Source: Oxalobacteraceae bacterium AB_14
Lineage (GTDB): Bacteria > Pseudomonadota > Gammaproteobacteria > Burkholderiales > Burkholderiaceae_D
DNA length: 64,000 nucleotides
Assembly: GCA_000381565.1 (NCBI GenBank)
Contig: KB906725.1
Span: 3,048,377 to 3,112,376, forward strand
Direction: 5' to 3'
The notes beneath the pieces are model-generated. The model made no database searches, was not told the origin of the DNA, and worked only from the letters and a program-made list of their open reading frames with translations. A program made the position numbers and the translations under genes. Of this stretch, positions 25,245 through 34,709 are shown piece after piece. How positions within the stretch are numbered: the stretch's first letter is position 1; every line of letters starts with the position of its first letter.

Positions 25245-27155
25245 ATGCAGCACATACTCAAAAAAGGCAATGCCGTATTGCCGGGCCTGTTGGCGGCCGC
25301 GCTGGCCGCCCATGCGGCCAACACCGGCGCCGCCGAATTCAGCATCGACAACGGTTGGAGTGGTTCATTCAACAACACCATCAGCCTGTCCTCGGCCTGG
25401 CGCGCCGGAAATCCGGACAGCGCGCTATATACGCCGGCCGACGGCACGCGCGCCGGCCTGAGCGGCGGCACCGCCGGCAATCCCAACGACGCCGGCAACC
25501 TGAATTATCGCAAGAACGACCGCCTCTCCAGCGTCGTCAAGCTGATCAGCGAATTCGAGATCAAGCGCGACGACGCCGGCGCGCTGGTGCGGGCCAAGTT
25601 CTGGTACGACCAGGCCGCCAAGTCGCGCAACGTCGGCTATGGCAATATGGCCAACAATTACCAGAAGAACGCGCCGCTGAGCGACAGCGGCTTCGAGGAC
25701 CTGCAGAAATTCTCCGGCGCCTACCTGCTGGACGCCTACCTCTACAACACCTTCCGCCTGGGCGACAAGCCGCTGCAGCTGCGCCTGGGCCGCCAGGTGG
25801 TCAACTGGGGCGAGAGCCTGTTCGTGCAGGGCGTCAACCAGATCAATCCGGTCGACCTGTCGGCGTTGCGCCGTCCCGGCACCGAGTTGAAGGAAGCGCT
25901 GCTGCCGGTCGCCATGTTGAACGCCAACCTGGGACTGGGCGGCGGCCATTCGCTTGAAGCGTTCTACCAGTTCCAGTGGCAAAACACCTCGCTCGACAGC
26001 TGCGGCACCTACTGGGCCGTGACCGATGCGGTGATCTCCACCACGCCGGGCGCCTGCAAGGCCTTGCCGCTGGTGCCGCTGGGCGGCATCAGCGGCCCGT
26101 CCGCCTATGCGGCCGGCATGTACGTGCCGATGGTCGAGGGCCGCAAGGCGTCCGACGGTGGCCAGTACGGCTTCGCCTACCGCTTCCCGGTGGCCGCGCT
26201 GGACACCGAGTTCGGCCTGTATGCGATGAACATCCATTCGCGCACGCCCATCGTCTCCGGCCTGGCCGGCACCAACCTCAAGGCGATCAATCCGGCCATT
26301 CCGCTGCTGATGCCGCTGGCCGGCTTTGCCGGCGTGCCGGCGCTCAGTCCCGCCACCAATCCGAGCATCAAGCCGATGCAGGCGTTCTGGGAGTATCCGG
26401 AAGACATGCGGGTGTTCGGCCTGAGCGCGTCGACCAACCTGGGCGGCTGGTCGGTCGGCTCGGAACTGAGCTATTCGCCCAACGTCGCGGTGCAGCGCAA
26501 CGGCAACGACGTCATCGCCGCCGCGCTGCTGGGCGCCGGCCCGGTCGCGAAGATGGCGCTGGCCGCCGTCGCCAAGGGACCCGGCACCTACCTGGCCGGC
26601 TACGACCGCTTCCACAAGACCCAGTTGCAGCTCAACGGCGTGAGCACCTACGCCAACGTGCTGGGCGCGCAGCAGGCGCTGCTGGTGGCCGAGGTGGCGG
26701 GGCAGTGGAACAATGTGCCCGACTATAAGAACGATCCGGGCGCGCTGCGCTACGGCCGCGCGTTCCAGTTCGGCCAGGGTTCGCACCCGCTGTACGGCGG
26801 CTCGACCTGCGCCGGCAGCGCCATCAACAACCCCAGCCCGGACGGCTGCCGCAACGACGGCTATGTGTCGCGCAGCGCCTGGGGCCTGCGCGTGCGCGGC
26901 CAGCTGGAATACACCAACGCCTTCGATAGCGGCGTCAGCGTGTTCCCGAGTGCCTTCCTGTCCGCCGACATCAAGGGCTATTCGATGGACAGCCAGTTCA
27001 TCGAGGACCGCCGCCAGCTTGGCCTGGGCGTGCGCCTGAGCTACCAGAAGAAGCACAGCCTGGAGTTCACGCTGACCACCTTCGCCCGCGGCGCCGCCTA
27101 CGATCCGCTGCGCGACCATGGCTACTACGCCGTCAATTACAGCACCACGTTCTAA
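25245..27155 (+). CDS. DUF1302 family outer-membrane protein
   Basis: This 636-aa protein has a signal peptide (VLPGLLAAALAAHAANTGAA) and a DUF1302 body that begins with FSIDNGWSGSFNNTISLSSAWR and continues with alternating amphipathic beta strands. The order LRLGRQVVNWGESLFVQGVNQINPVDLSALRRPGTELKEALLPV is a strong family marker. The C-terminus ends in an aromatic residue (YSTTF), as outer-membrane barrels do. It is probably a channel for hydrophobic compounds. It is first in a four-gene operon with DUF1329, YCF48 and RND genes; AGAGGGAG precedes the ATG at 25245. Confidence 0.9.
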   Translation: MQHILKKGNAVLPGLLAAALAAHAANTGAAEFSIDNGWSGSFNNTISLSSAWRAGNPDSALYTPADGTRAGLSGGTAGNPNDAGNLNYRKNDRLSSVVKLISEFEIKRDDAGALVRAKFWYDQAAKSRNVGYGNMANNYQKNAPLSDSGFEDLQKFSGAYLLDAYLYNTFRLGDKPLQLRLGRQVVNWGESLFVQGVNQINPVDLSALRRPGTELKEALLPVAMLNANLGLGGGHSLEAFYQFQWQNTSLDSCGTYWAVTDAVISTTPGACKALPLVPLGGISGPSAYAAGMYVPMVEGRKASDGGQYGFAYRFPVAALDTEFGLYAMNIHSRTPIVSGLAGTNLKAINPAIPLLMPLAGFAGVPALSPATNPSIKPMQAFWEYPEDMRVFGLSASTNLGGWSVGSELSYSPNVAVQRNGNDVIAAALLGAGPVAKMALAAVAKGPGTYLAGYDRFHKTQLQLNGVSTYANVLGAQQALLVAEVAGQWNNVPDYKNDPGALRYGRAFQFGQGSHPLYGGSTCAGSAINNPSPDGCRNDGYVSRSAWGLRVRGQLEYTNAFDSGVSVFPSAFLSADIKGYSMDSQFIEDRRQLGLGVRLSYQKKHSLEFTLTTFARGAAYDPLRDHGYYAVNYSTTF

Positions 27156-27165
27156 GGACATCGAC

Positions 27166-28500
27166 ATGAAAACCACCACCATCATGCTGGCCGCCCTGTT
27201 GGCGGCGCCCGCGGCCTGGGCCGGCATCACGCCGGCCGAAGCGGACAAGCTGGGCAAGGAACTGACCCCGGTCGGCGCCGAGCGCGCCGGCAACAAGGAC
27301 GGCACCATTCCCGCCTGGGACGGCGGCCTGGCCAAGCCGCCGGCCGGCTGGACGCCGGCGCAGGGCTACATCGATCCGTACGCCGGCGACAAGGTCCTGT
27401 TCACCATCACCGGCCAGAACGCCGACCAGTACAAGGACAAGCTGCCGGCCGGCGCGCTGGCGTTGCTCAAGAAGTACCCGAACTTCAAGATGCCGGTGTA
27501 CCAGACCCACCGCAGCGCCGCCTATCCGAAGGAGGTGACCGACAAGGCGAAGGAGCAGGCCACCAAGGTCGAGCTGAAAGGCTACGCGCTGACGGACCTG
27601 GGCGGCTCGCACGTGCCGTTCCCGATTCCGAAGAACGGCCTGGAGGCGATCAGCAACCACCTGACGCGCTACATCGGCGGCGGTTTCGACCGCACCTACG
27701 ACTGGTTCCCGGTGCGCGCCAACGGCGACTACTATCGCGTCGGCTTCCGCGAGCTGCGCGTCTCGGACGCCAACTTCGACACGCATACCGCCAACCACCA
27801 GTTCTCCTTCCTCGGCTTCTTCACCGCGCCGGCCACGCTGCAAGGCACGGTCTATCTGGTGCACGAGTCGATCGACCAGGTCAGGGAGCCGCGCCAGGCC
27901 TGGATCTACAACGCCGGTCAGCGCCGCGTGCGGCGTGCGCCGGATCTGGCCTACGACAATATCTCCGACGGCACCGAGGCGATGCGCGTGACCGACCAGT
28001 ACGACGCCTACAACGGCGCCCCGGACCGCTACGAGTGGAAGCTGGCGGGCAAGAAGGAAATGTACGTGCCGTACAACGCCTACAAGCTGTCCGACAAAAA
28101 GCTCAAGTACGCCGACATGATCCAGAAGAACACCGTCAACCCGGACCTGATGCGCTACGAGCTGCATCGCGTGTGGGTGGTCGAAGCCACGCTGAAGAAG
28201 GGGCAGAAGCACATCTACGGCAAGCGCACCTTCTACCTGGACGAGGACAGCTGGGGTGTGCTGGAGGAGGACGCCTACGACGGCCAGGGCCAGTTGTGGC
28301 GCATCGGCGTGCATCCTATCGTCCAGTTCTACGATGCGCAAACGCCATGGTACCGGGCCAATATCTGGCATGACCTCAGCAACGGCAACTACCTGCTGTC
28401 GACGCTGGACAACGAGGTCAAGACGCCGTGGAAGTTCGGCACCAAGGGCAACTGGTCGGACTTCCAGCCGGACGCCCTGCGTCGCGCCGGCACCAGGTAA
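27166..28500 (+). CDS. DUF1329 family periplasmic/outer-membrane lipoprotein-like protein
   Basis: A 444-aa protein with signal peptide MKTTTIMLAALLAAPAAWAG. The DUF1329 body starts GITPAEADKLGKELTPVGAERAGNKDGTIPAWDGGL, an almost invariant entry for this family, and contains GQRRVRRAPDLAYDN and YELHRVWVVEATLKKGQKHIYGKR. The fold is related to LolB/outer-membrane lipoprotein sorting proteins. It starts 10 bp after the DUF1302 stop. These two families are nearly always neighbours and are thought to act together on lipids or sterol-like substrates. Confidence 0.9.
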   Translation: MKTTTIMLAALLAAPAAWAGITPAEADKLGKELTPVGAERAGNKDGTIPAWDGGLAKPPAGWTPAQGYIDPYAGDKVLFTITGQNADQYKDKLPAGALALLKKYPNFKMPVYQTHRSAAYPKEVTDKAKEQATKVELKGYALTDLGGSHVPFPIPKNGLEAISNHLTRYIGGGFDRTYDWFPVRANGDYYRVGFRELRVSDANFDTHTANHQFSFLGFFTAPATLQGTVYLVHESIDQVREPRQAWIYNAGQRRVRRAPDLAYDNISDGTEAMRVTDQYDAYNGAPDRYEWKLAGKKEMYVPYNAYKLSDKKLKYADMIQKNTVNPDLMRYELHRVWVVEATLKKGQKHIYGKRTFYLDEDSWGVLEEDAYDGQGQLWRIGVHPIVQFYDAQTPWYRANIWHDLSNGNYLLSTLDNEVKTPWKFGTKGNWSDFQPDALRRAGTR

Positions 28501-28509
28501 GCGCTGCGC

Positions 28510-29454
28510 ATGAAGATCCTCAGCAAACTGCTGGCGGCGACGCTGGCCGTCGCCTGCGCGCTGGCGCCGGCGGCGCCGATCCGCACCGACCGCGTGATCC
28601 TGCTCGACGTGGCGCAGGCCGGCGACGCGCTGGTGGCGGTGGGCGAGCGCGGCGTGGTGCTGCGTTCGGAAGACCGCGGCGCCAGCTGGCGCGCGGTGAG
28701 CACGCCGGTCACCCGCACCTTGAGCGGCATCGCGCTGCCTCAGGGCGCGGCCGGAATTTCGGCCGGGATTGCGGTCGGCCATGGCGGCACCGTGCTGCGC
28801 ACCGCCGACGGCGGCCGCCACTGGCAGGCCGTCAAGGTCGACGCGGCCGGCAGCGACGCGCTGCTCGGCATCGTGCATACGGGCGGCGCCGGCTACATCG
28901 CCTACGGCGCCTTCGGCCTGTATCTGGAGTCGGCCGACGGCGGCGCCACCTGGTCGCGCCGGCAGCCGCTGGGCGCGGACTTCGACCGCCATATTTCGCA
29001 GATCATCGCCACCGGCGACGGCCTGCTGCTGGTGGGCGAATCCGGCACCCTGGCCACATCCGCCGACAAGGGCCGCAGCTGGACGCCGTTGGCGTCGCCG
29101 TATGCTGGCTCGTATTTCGGCGCGCTGGCCGCCAACGACGGCGTGCTGCTGGTGTACGGCATGCGCGGCAATGTGTGGCGTTCGACCGATGGTGGCAAGA
29201 GCTGGAGCCAGGTCAAGCTTGGTTCCTCGCTGGCGCTGATGAACGGCCGCCGTCTCGACGACGGCCGCCTGGTCCTGGTCGGCAACGCCGGCCTGGTGGC
29301 GGTCAGCGCCGACAACGGCGCCAGCTTCACATTGCACAAGAGCGCGCGCGGCAAGGGCATCGCCCAGCTGGGCGCGGCCACCGGCAACACGCTGGTGGTG
29401 GTGGGCGAGGCCGGCGTCGAGCAGGTCCGCATAGACAATCCGCAGAAGGACTAG
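28510..29454 (+). CDS. YCF48-like/BNR-repeat periplasmic protein
   Basis: A 314-aa protein with signal peptide (MKILSKLLAATLAVACALAPAAP) and a propeller made of sialidase-type repeats with SxDxGxxW: RSEDRGASWRAV, RTADGGRHWQAV, ESADGGATWSRR, TSADKGRSWTPL, RSTDGGKSWSQV and VSADNGASFTL. The YCF48 family is named for photosystem II assembly factors, but bacterial members occur in this lipid-linked operon type. It starts 9 bp after the DUF1329 stop and ends 1 bp before the RND gene. Confidence 0.88.
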   Translation: MKILSKLLAATLAVACALAPAAPIRTDRVILLDVAQAGDALVAVGERGVVLRSEDRGASWRAVSTPVTRTLSGIALPQGAAGISAGIAVGHGGTVLRTADGGRHWQAVKVDAAGSDALLGIVHTGGAGYIAYGAFGLYLESADGGATWSRRQPLGADFDRHISQIIATGDGLLLVGESGTLATSADKGRSWTPLASPYAGSYFGALAANDGVLLVYGMRGNVWRSTDGGKSWSQVKLGSSLALMNGRRLDDGRLVLVGNAGLVAVSADNGASFTLHKSARGKGIAQLGAATGNTLVVVGEAGVEQVRIDNPQKD

Positions 29455-29455
29455 T

Positions 29456-31897
29456 ATGAGCAAGCATGCATTGCACCACGCCGGCGAGACGGGCTTCACG
29501 GCCCGGCTGTCGCGCGGCATTTTCAACTGGCGCCGCTCCTTGCTGGCGCTGTTCGTCCTGGTCACGCTGGTGCTGGGCTACTTCGCCAGCCAGTTGAGGG
29601 TGGAGGCGGGCTTCTCCAAGATGATCCCGCTCAAGCATGAATACATGCAGACCTTCGTCGAATACCAGAAGGACTTCGGCGGCGCCAACAAGGTGCTGAT
29701 CGCGCTGCGCCAGCAGGACGGCGACATCTACAACAAGTCCTTCATGGAGACGCTGCGCAAGGTCACCGACGAGGTGTTCTACGTCAAGGGCGTCGAGCGC
29801 AGCTCGGTCACCTCGCTGTTCACCAACAACGTGCGCTACAACGAGGTGGTGGAGGACGGCTTCCGCGGCGGCAACCTGGTGGCTTCCGATTTCGCCGGCA
29901 CGCCGGAACAACTGGCGAAGGTGCGCGAGAATACGCTCAAGTCAGAGTGGGTCGGCCGCATCGTCTCCAACGACATGAAGGCGGCGATGGTGGTGGCCAG
30001 CCTGCAGGACACCGACCCGGACACCGGCAAGCGGCTCGACCTGCAGCAGGTCGGCAAGCGGCTGGAGGAGATCCGCCGCAAGTACGAGAACGGCGCCGTG
30101 ACGGTGCACATCATCGGCTTCGCCAAGGCCATCGGCGACATCGCCGACGGCGCCGCCGGCGTGCTGGGCTTCTTCGCCGTGGCCTTCGTCATCACCGCGC
30201 TGCTGCTGTACTGGTACAGCGGCTCGCTGATGCTCAGCAGCTGCGCGCTGGTGTGCGCGCTGGTGCCCGTGGTGTGGCTGCTGGGCCTGCTGCCACTGAT
30301 GGGACTTGGGCTGGACCCGATGTCGATCCTGGTGCCGTTCCTGATCTTCTCGATCGGCGTGTCGCACGCGGTGCAGATGACCAACGCCTGGAAGCTCGAA
30401 ACGCTGGCCGGCGCCGACGGCGTGACGGCGTCGCGCAACAGCTTCCGCAAGCTGTTCGTGCCCGGTGCGATGGCCTTGCTGGCCAATGCCCTGGGCTTCA
30501 TCGTGATCGCCTTCATCGATATCGAGATGGTGCGCGAGCTGGCCATCACCGCCACCGTCGGCGTGTCGGTGATGATCGTCACCAACAAGATGCTGCTGCC
30601 GATACTGCTGTCGTACATGCGTTTCTCGCCGGACGAGCGCCGGCGCCATGCGGCCAAGGGCGGCGCCGCCGACAAGCTGTGGGAGCGCCTCGGCGTGCTG
30701 GCCACCCGCAAGGGCGCGCTGCTGGCGTTGGCGGTGGGCGGCGTGCTGCTGGCCGGCGGCGTGTGGCAGGCGCGCGCGCTGCAGATCGGCGATCTGGGGC
30801 AGGGCGTGCCGGAGCTGCGCGCCGATGCGCGCTACAACCGCGACGTCGCCGTCATCACCAGCCGCTTCGCCATCGGCGTCGACTTGCTGCAGGTGATCGC
30901 CGAAGCCAAGGGCCAGGAGACGCCGTGCGTGCAGCGCCCGGTGCTGGACCGGATGGAGCAATTGGAGTTCACGTTGAACCAGGAGCCCGGCGTGGCCGCC
31001 GTGCGCGGCCTGGCCGGCTTCGTCAAGCAGGTGACGCAGGCGTATGCCGAGACCTTCATCAAGTGGCGCGTGCTGCCGGAGGAGACCGCGCAGATCGCGC
31101 AGGGCGTGGGCTTTGCCACGCGCCTCGGCAATGAACTGATGAATTCCAGCTGCACGGCGATGCCGGTGTCGGTTTTCACGGTCGACCACCAGTCGGCGAC
31201 CATCCGCCGCATCGTCGATGTGATCAAGCAGTTCAAGCGCGAGCACGATAGCGAGCAGCTGCAATTCCGCCTGGCGGCCGGCAACGTCGGCGTGATGGCC
31301 GCCACCAATGAAGCGGTGGAGCAGGCCGACAAGTGGGTCAACCTGGCGTTGTTCGCGTCGGTGTCGCTGCTGTGCCTTGCGACTTTCCGTTCGATGCGTG
31401 TCACGCTGTGCATCATCCTGCCGCTGGCGCTGGTGACCATCCTGTGCAACGCGCTGATGGCGGCGTTGGGCATTGGCGTCAAGGTCAACACCCTGCCGGT
31501 GGTGGCGCTGGGCGTCGGTGTGGGTGTCGACTACGGCATCTATCTGTTCGAGAGCATGAAGCACGAGATCCGCGCCGCCGGCTGTTCGCTGCGCGACGGT
31601 TTCGTGGCGGCGCTGCGCCAGCGCGGCACGGCGTCCGTCTTCACGGCGGTGACGATGACGGTGTCGGTGGCGACGTGGGCGTTTTCGGCGCTGAAGTTCC
31701 AGGCCGACATGGGCGTGCTGCTGGCCTTTATGTTCCTGGTGAATATGCTGGGGGCGATCCTGCTGTTGCCAGGGTTGGCGGCGCTGCTGGTGGGGGACCG
31801 TCTGCGCCTGCGTCCGGCGCCGGCGCTAGCGGCGGCCGTTCCTGAGCAGGCCGAGGGCCTCGGCCTGGACCACGGCCTGGGTGCGACGCTCGACTGA
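29456..31897 (+). CDS. RND-superfamily transporter (MMPL/HpnN-like)
   Basis: This 813-aa protein has the RND two-fold layout: TM1 near 35-55, a periplasmic loop with KYENGAVTVHIIGFAKAIGDIADG, a block of helices at 235-400 with GLGLDPMSILVPFLIFSIGVSHAVQMTN, TM7 near 425, a second loop, and helices at 630-790 with VKVNTLPVVALGVGVGVDYGIYLFES. Both GxxxD/SHA sites typical of proton coupling are present. It likely moves hydrophobic molecules between membranes with DUF1302/1329/YCF48. Its last 72 bp overlap the convergent LuxR gene. Confidence 0.9.
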   Translation: MSKHALHHAGETGFTARLSRGIFNWRRSLLALFVLVTLVLGYFASQLRVEAGFSKMIPLKHEYMQTFVEYQKDFGGANKVLIALRQQDGDIYNKSFMETLRKVTDEVFYVKGVERSSVTSLFTNNVRYNEVVEDGFRGGNLVASDFAGTPEQLAKVRENTLKSEWVGRIVSNDMKAAMVVASLQDTDPDTGKRLDLQQVGKRLEEIRRKYENGAVTVHIIGFAKAIGDIADGAAGVLGFFAVAFVITALLLYWYSGSLMLSSCALVCALVPVVWLLGLLPLMGLGLDPMSILVPFLIFSIGVSHAVQMTNAWKLETLAGADGVTASRNSFRKLFVPGAMALLANALGFIVIAFIDIEMVRELAITATVGVSVMIVTNKMLLPILLSYMRFSPDERRRHAAKGGAADKLWERLGVLATRKGALLALAVGGVLLAGGVWQARALQIGDLGQGVPELRADARYNRDVAVITSRFAIGVDLLQVIAEAKGQETPCVQRPVLDRMEQLEFTLNQEPGVAAVRGLAGFVKQVTQAYAETFIKWRVLPEETAQIAQGVGFATRLGNELMNSSCTAMPVSVFTVDHQSATIRRIVDVIKQFKREHDSEQLQFRLAAGNVGVMAATNEAVEQADKWVNLALFASVSLLCLATFRSMRVTLCIILPLALVTILCNALMAALGIGVKVNTLPVVALGVGVGVDYGIYLFESMKHEIRAAGCSLRDGFVAALRQRGTASVFTAVTMTVSVATWAFSALKFQADMGVLLAFMFLVNMLGAILLLPGLAALLVGDRLRLRPAPALAAAVPEQAEGLGLDHGLGATLD

Positions 31898-34528
31898 CAG
31901 CTTGACGAAGATGTTCTTCAGGTGGGTCTTGACGGTCTCCGGGCCGATCCCCAGCACCCGCGCGATTTCCTTGTTTGAATTGCCGTCGGCGATCAGTTCG
32001 AGGATGCCGCATTCGCGCGGGCTGAGGGGATTGCGCAGCACTTCGGTGGCGGGCGCCTGCGGCGCCGGCCGGCCGCCGTGCAAGCCTTGCCACGCGAGCA
32101 GCACGCGCTGCGTGAAGTCGCGCACCGTCTGGTCGCCCCCCAGTTGTTCATGCGCCTGCGTCAGCAGCGGGCCGACGCCGGCGCCGTGGTCCAGCAGGGT
32201 GGCGACCATATTGCCGCCGGCGGCCATCGCCAGCGCGTCGCCGAAGGTGCGCGCGGCTTGCTCGCCGCGCTTGAGCCCCGCCTGCGCGTCGGCCAGCAGC
32301 AGGGCGGCACGCACGGCCAGGTAGCGGTGCTGCGACGCCAGCAGCTCCGCCAGCAGCGGCTCCAGCACCAGCAGCGCGTCGGCGTAGCGGAACTGCTGCA
32401 GCGCATAGCGCGCTTCGCCCAGTGCGGCGAACTGGTTCACTTCCCCCAGCGGGCTATCCGGTTGCTGTGGCGTGGCGGCATCGAGTTGGCGCAGGCGTTG
32501 CAGGCAGGCTTGCGCCTCCGGCATGCGTCCCTCAAGCAGATGCAGTTGCAAACGCTCGAGCAGCATCGCCGCCGTCAGGCGTGGCCAGTGCCGCGCCAGG
32601 CCGAGATGTTCACCCTGTTCCAGCAGCGCGTGGGCGCGTTCGATGCGGCCGTGGCGCAGCGCCAGCCGCGCCGCCGTGGCGAAGCCGCGCATCACGCAGT
32701 CGAGAAAGCCCAGTTTGGCGATGATGCCTAGCCGTGGTGTCAACAACGCTTCCGCCTCGGCCGGCTGGTTTTGTTCGTAGAGCAGGCAGGCCATCAGGCC
32801 ACCGGGCAGCGCGGTCAGCATCTGCCGGGCGCTGTCGGAGTCGGCGTCCTGCAGCAGGGCGGCGCGCAGCCTGCCGGCCGCCTGGTCCAGGCAAGCGCGC
32901 AGCATGTCGGCCAGGCCGAGGATGGTCAGCCGGTACACCAGCGACAGGGCGTTACGCGCGGCTTCGCTGTCGGCGTAGGGCAGGTCGGGTACGGCGTACA
33001 GGTCGGCCCAGCGGCCGGTCTTGAGGCACACGAAGCGCTGCACATTGTAGACCGAGTTGTGGACCCAGGTGTCGGGTATCGGATGTTCCAGGCAGGCGGC
33101 GATCAGCGTGCCGCAGCGCTCATGTTCATCGGCCAGCGCCAGCGCGGCCGCGCGCGCGGCCTGGCATTCGCGCCGCAACTCGACGCTGTCGCTTTCCGCC
33201 TCGATGCGTCCGACCACCTGTTCCTGGCCGGACGACAGCGCCAGGGTGTTCGCCCACGCCATCGCCAGCCGCAGGCGCAGCGGCAGACGCACCATATGGG
33301 TATGCAGCTGGCGCTCCCAGCCCAACAAGGTCAGCATGTCGCCGCCTTTCACCAGCGGCATCGCGCATTCTTCGATCCAGGCGCAGGCCTGGTCGTTGGC
33401 GCCGGCGTCGAGCGCATGGCGCACCGCCGGCGACCACATGTCCTGCGAGCGGTACCAGTCGGCCGCGCGCCAGTGCAGGTCGCGCAGCTGCCCGCCGCCG
33501 CGCTGTTGCAGGCGTTGCAGCAGATGCTCGCGGATCAGCTGATGGTAGGTGTACCAGTTGCCTTCCTCGTCGAGCACCGTCAACAGCTGGCGCTTGTCGA
33601 GCTGGCGCAGCAGCTCGTGGGCGTCTTCGCCGCCGGCCAGCGCCACCGCCAGCGCCGCGCAGAAGCGTTGCGGCAGCGCGGTCTGCATCATGAATTCCTG
33701 CAGGCCGTCCGGCAGTTGCAGCAGCAGCTCGCTCAGGTAGCCGTCGATTGAACGCGACACGCCGGCCAGCGCGGCCGGCACCGCGAAGCGCTGCGGACCC
33801 TTGCCCTCCTGCGACAGCGACATCAGGCGCAGCGCGGCGGCCCAGCCCTCGGTCTGGTCATGGATGCGGCGGCCGTCCTCCGGCGTCAGCTCGACGTCGT
33901 TGGCGCGATTGAAGAATTCCTGCGTCTCGTCGGCGGTGAAGCGCAACTGGGCCGCGTCGATCTCCAGCAGCTGGCTGCGCACCCGCAGCGCGCCCAGCGA
34001 TAGCGGCGTGTCGTCGCGCGACAGCACGATCAGGTGCAGGTTGGACGGCGCGTAGCGCAACAGGAAGGACAGCAGCTCGTGGATGGCAGGCAGCGTGATG
34101 CACTGGAAATCGTCGAGGAACAGGAACACCTCTTCGCCACAGCCGATGATTTCATCGATCAGCAGCGTCAGCACCTGGGCTGGATCGCCCATCGCCGAGT
34201 GGGCGAAGCTGGCCATGCTGGCCGCGCCCATGTCCGGGTGGGCGCGGTGCAGCGCATGGCAGACATAGTGCAGGAAGCGTTGCGGTTCGTCGTCGTCCGG
34301 GTCCAGCGACAGCCACGCCACCAGGTTGCCGTGCTTGCGCAGCGCCTCGCTCCAGGCCTGGGCCAGCGTGGTCTTGCCGAAGCCGCCGGGCGCCTTGACC
34401 AGTGTCAGCAGCCGGCCTTCGATTTCCGCCACCAGCGTGGCCAGGCGCAGGCGCTCGATCAGCGCGCGCCTGGCCTTGGGGGGCAGGGTCTTGGTGGCGA
34501 TCAGGGGACCGTGGGCGGGAAAGGACAT
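31826..34528 (-). CDS. MalT-type LuxR-family transcriptional activator (large ATP-binding)
   Basis: A 900-aa STAND-type regulator. The NTPase domain has the P-loop KAPGGFGKTTLAQAW (about 45-60) and Walker B EEVFLFLDDFQ. A TPR-like helical sensor covers roughly 340-820. The C-terminal GerE helix-turn-helix is LSPRECGILELIADGNSNKE followed by TVKTHLKNIFVKL. The ATG at 34528 (MSFPAHGPLIATK) gives the normal start; upstream frame sequence is unrelated. It lies between two operons bearing the shared 16-bp palindrome and is the natural activator of both, in the manner of MalT or AlkS with a hydrophobic inducer. Confidence 0.9.
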   Translation of the reverse strand: MSFPAHGPLIATKTLPPKARRALIERLRLATLVAEIEGRLLTLVKAPGGFGKTTLAQAWSEALRKHGNLVAWLSLDPDDDEPQRFLHYVCHALHRAHPDMGAASMASFAHSAMGDPAQVLTLLIDEIIGCGEEVFLFLDDFQCITLPAIHELLSFLLRYAPSNLHLIVLSRDDTPLSLGALRVRSQLLEIDAAQLRFTADETQEFFNRANDVELTPEDGRRIHDQTEGWAAALRLMSLSQEGKGPQRFAVPAALAGVSRSIDGYLSELLLQLPDGLQEFMMQTALPQRFCAALAVALAGGEDAHELLRQLDKRQLLTVLDEEGNWYTYHQLIREHLLQRLQQRGGGQLRDLHWRAADWYRSQDMWSPAVRHALDAGANDQACAWIEECAMPLVKGGDMLTLLGWERQLHTHMVRLPLRLRLAMAWANTLALSSGQEQVVGRIEAESDSVELRRECQAARAAALALADEHERCGTLIAACLEHPIPDTWVHNSVYNVQRFVCLKTGRWADLYAVPDLPYADSEAARNALSLVYRLTILGLADMLRACLDQAAGRLRAALLQDADSDSARQMLTALPGGLMACLLYEQNQPAEAEALLTPRLGIIAKLGFLDCVMRGFATAARLALRHGRIERAHALLEQGEHLGLARHWPRLTAAMLLERLQLHLLEGRMPEAQACLQRLRQLDAATPQQPDSPLGEVNQFAALGEARYALQQFRYADALLVLEPLLAELLASQHRYLAVRAALLLADAQAGLKRGEQAARTFGDALAMAAGGNMVATLLDHGAGVGPLLTQAHEQLGGDQTVRDFTQRVLLAWQGLHGGRPAPQAPATEVLRNPLSPRECGILELIADGNSNKEIARVLGIGPETVKTHLKNIFVKLSVERRTQAVVQAEALGLLRNGRR

Positions 34529-34573
34529 GGTGAGGCCAGTGTAACCCGCCCACCCGCCGGGAGTCCAGATTGC

Positions 34574-34589
34574 TCCCCCAAGCGGGGGA
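34574..34589. promoter_or_regulatory. 16-bp palindromic operator between LuxR and GMC genes
   Basis: TCCCCC-AAGC-GGGGGA is a perfect 6+6 inverted repeat in the divergent promoter region. It matches the palindrome at 25135-25150 except in two loop bases. A -10-like CACAAT (34613-34618) toward the GMC operon again begins about 32 bp from the centre. It is 46 bp from the LuxR start, so autoregulation is possible. Confidence 0.6.
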
Positions 34590-34709
34590 TGATGCGCAAC
34601 ACCGCGCGCGCCCACAATCGCCCTGCATCTGTTGTTTCCATTTGGCGGGGCCACGGCCCCGCCGCTTTTTGGAACGACAGGCCAAGACAATCATGAGAAG
34701 GAGACAAGC

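Noticed and set aside
27133..29565. 810-codon minus-strand frame across DUF1329 and YCF48
   Set aside because: Both genes beneath it have clear signal peptides and family motifs; the antisense frame has none.
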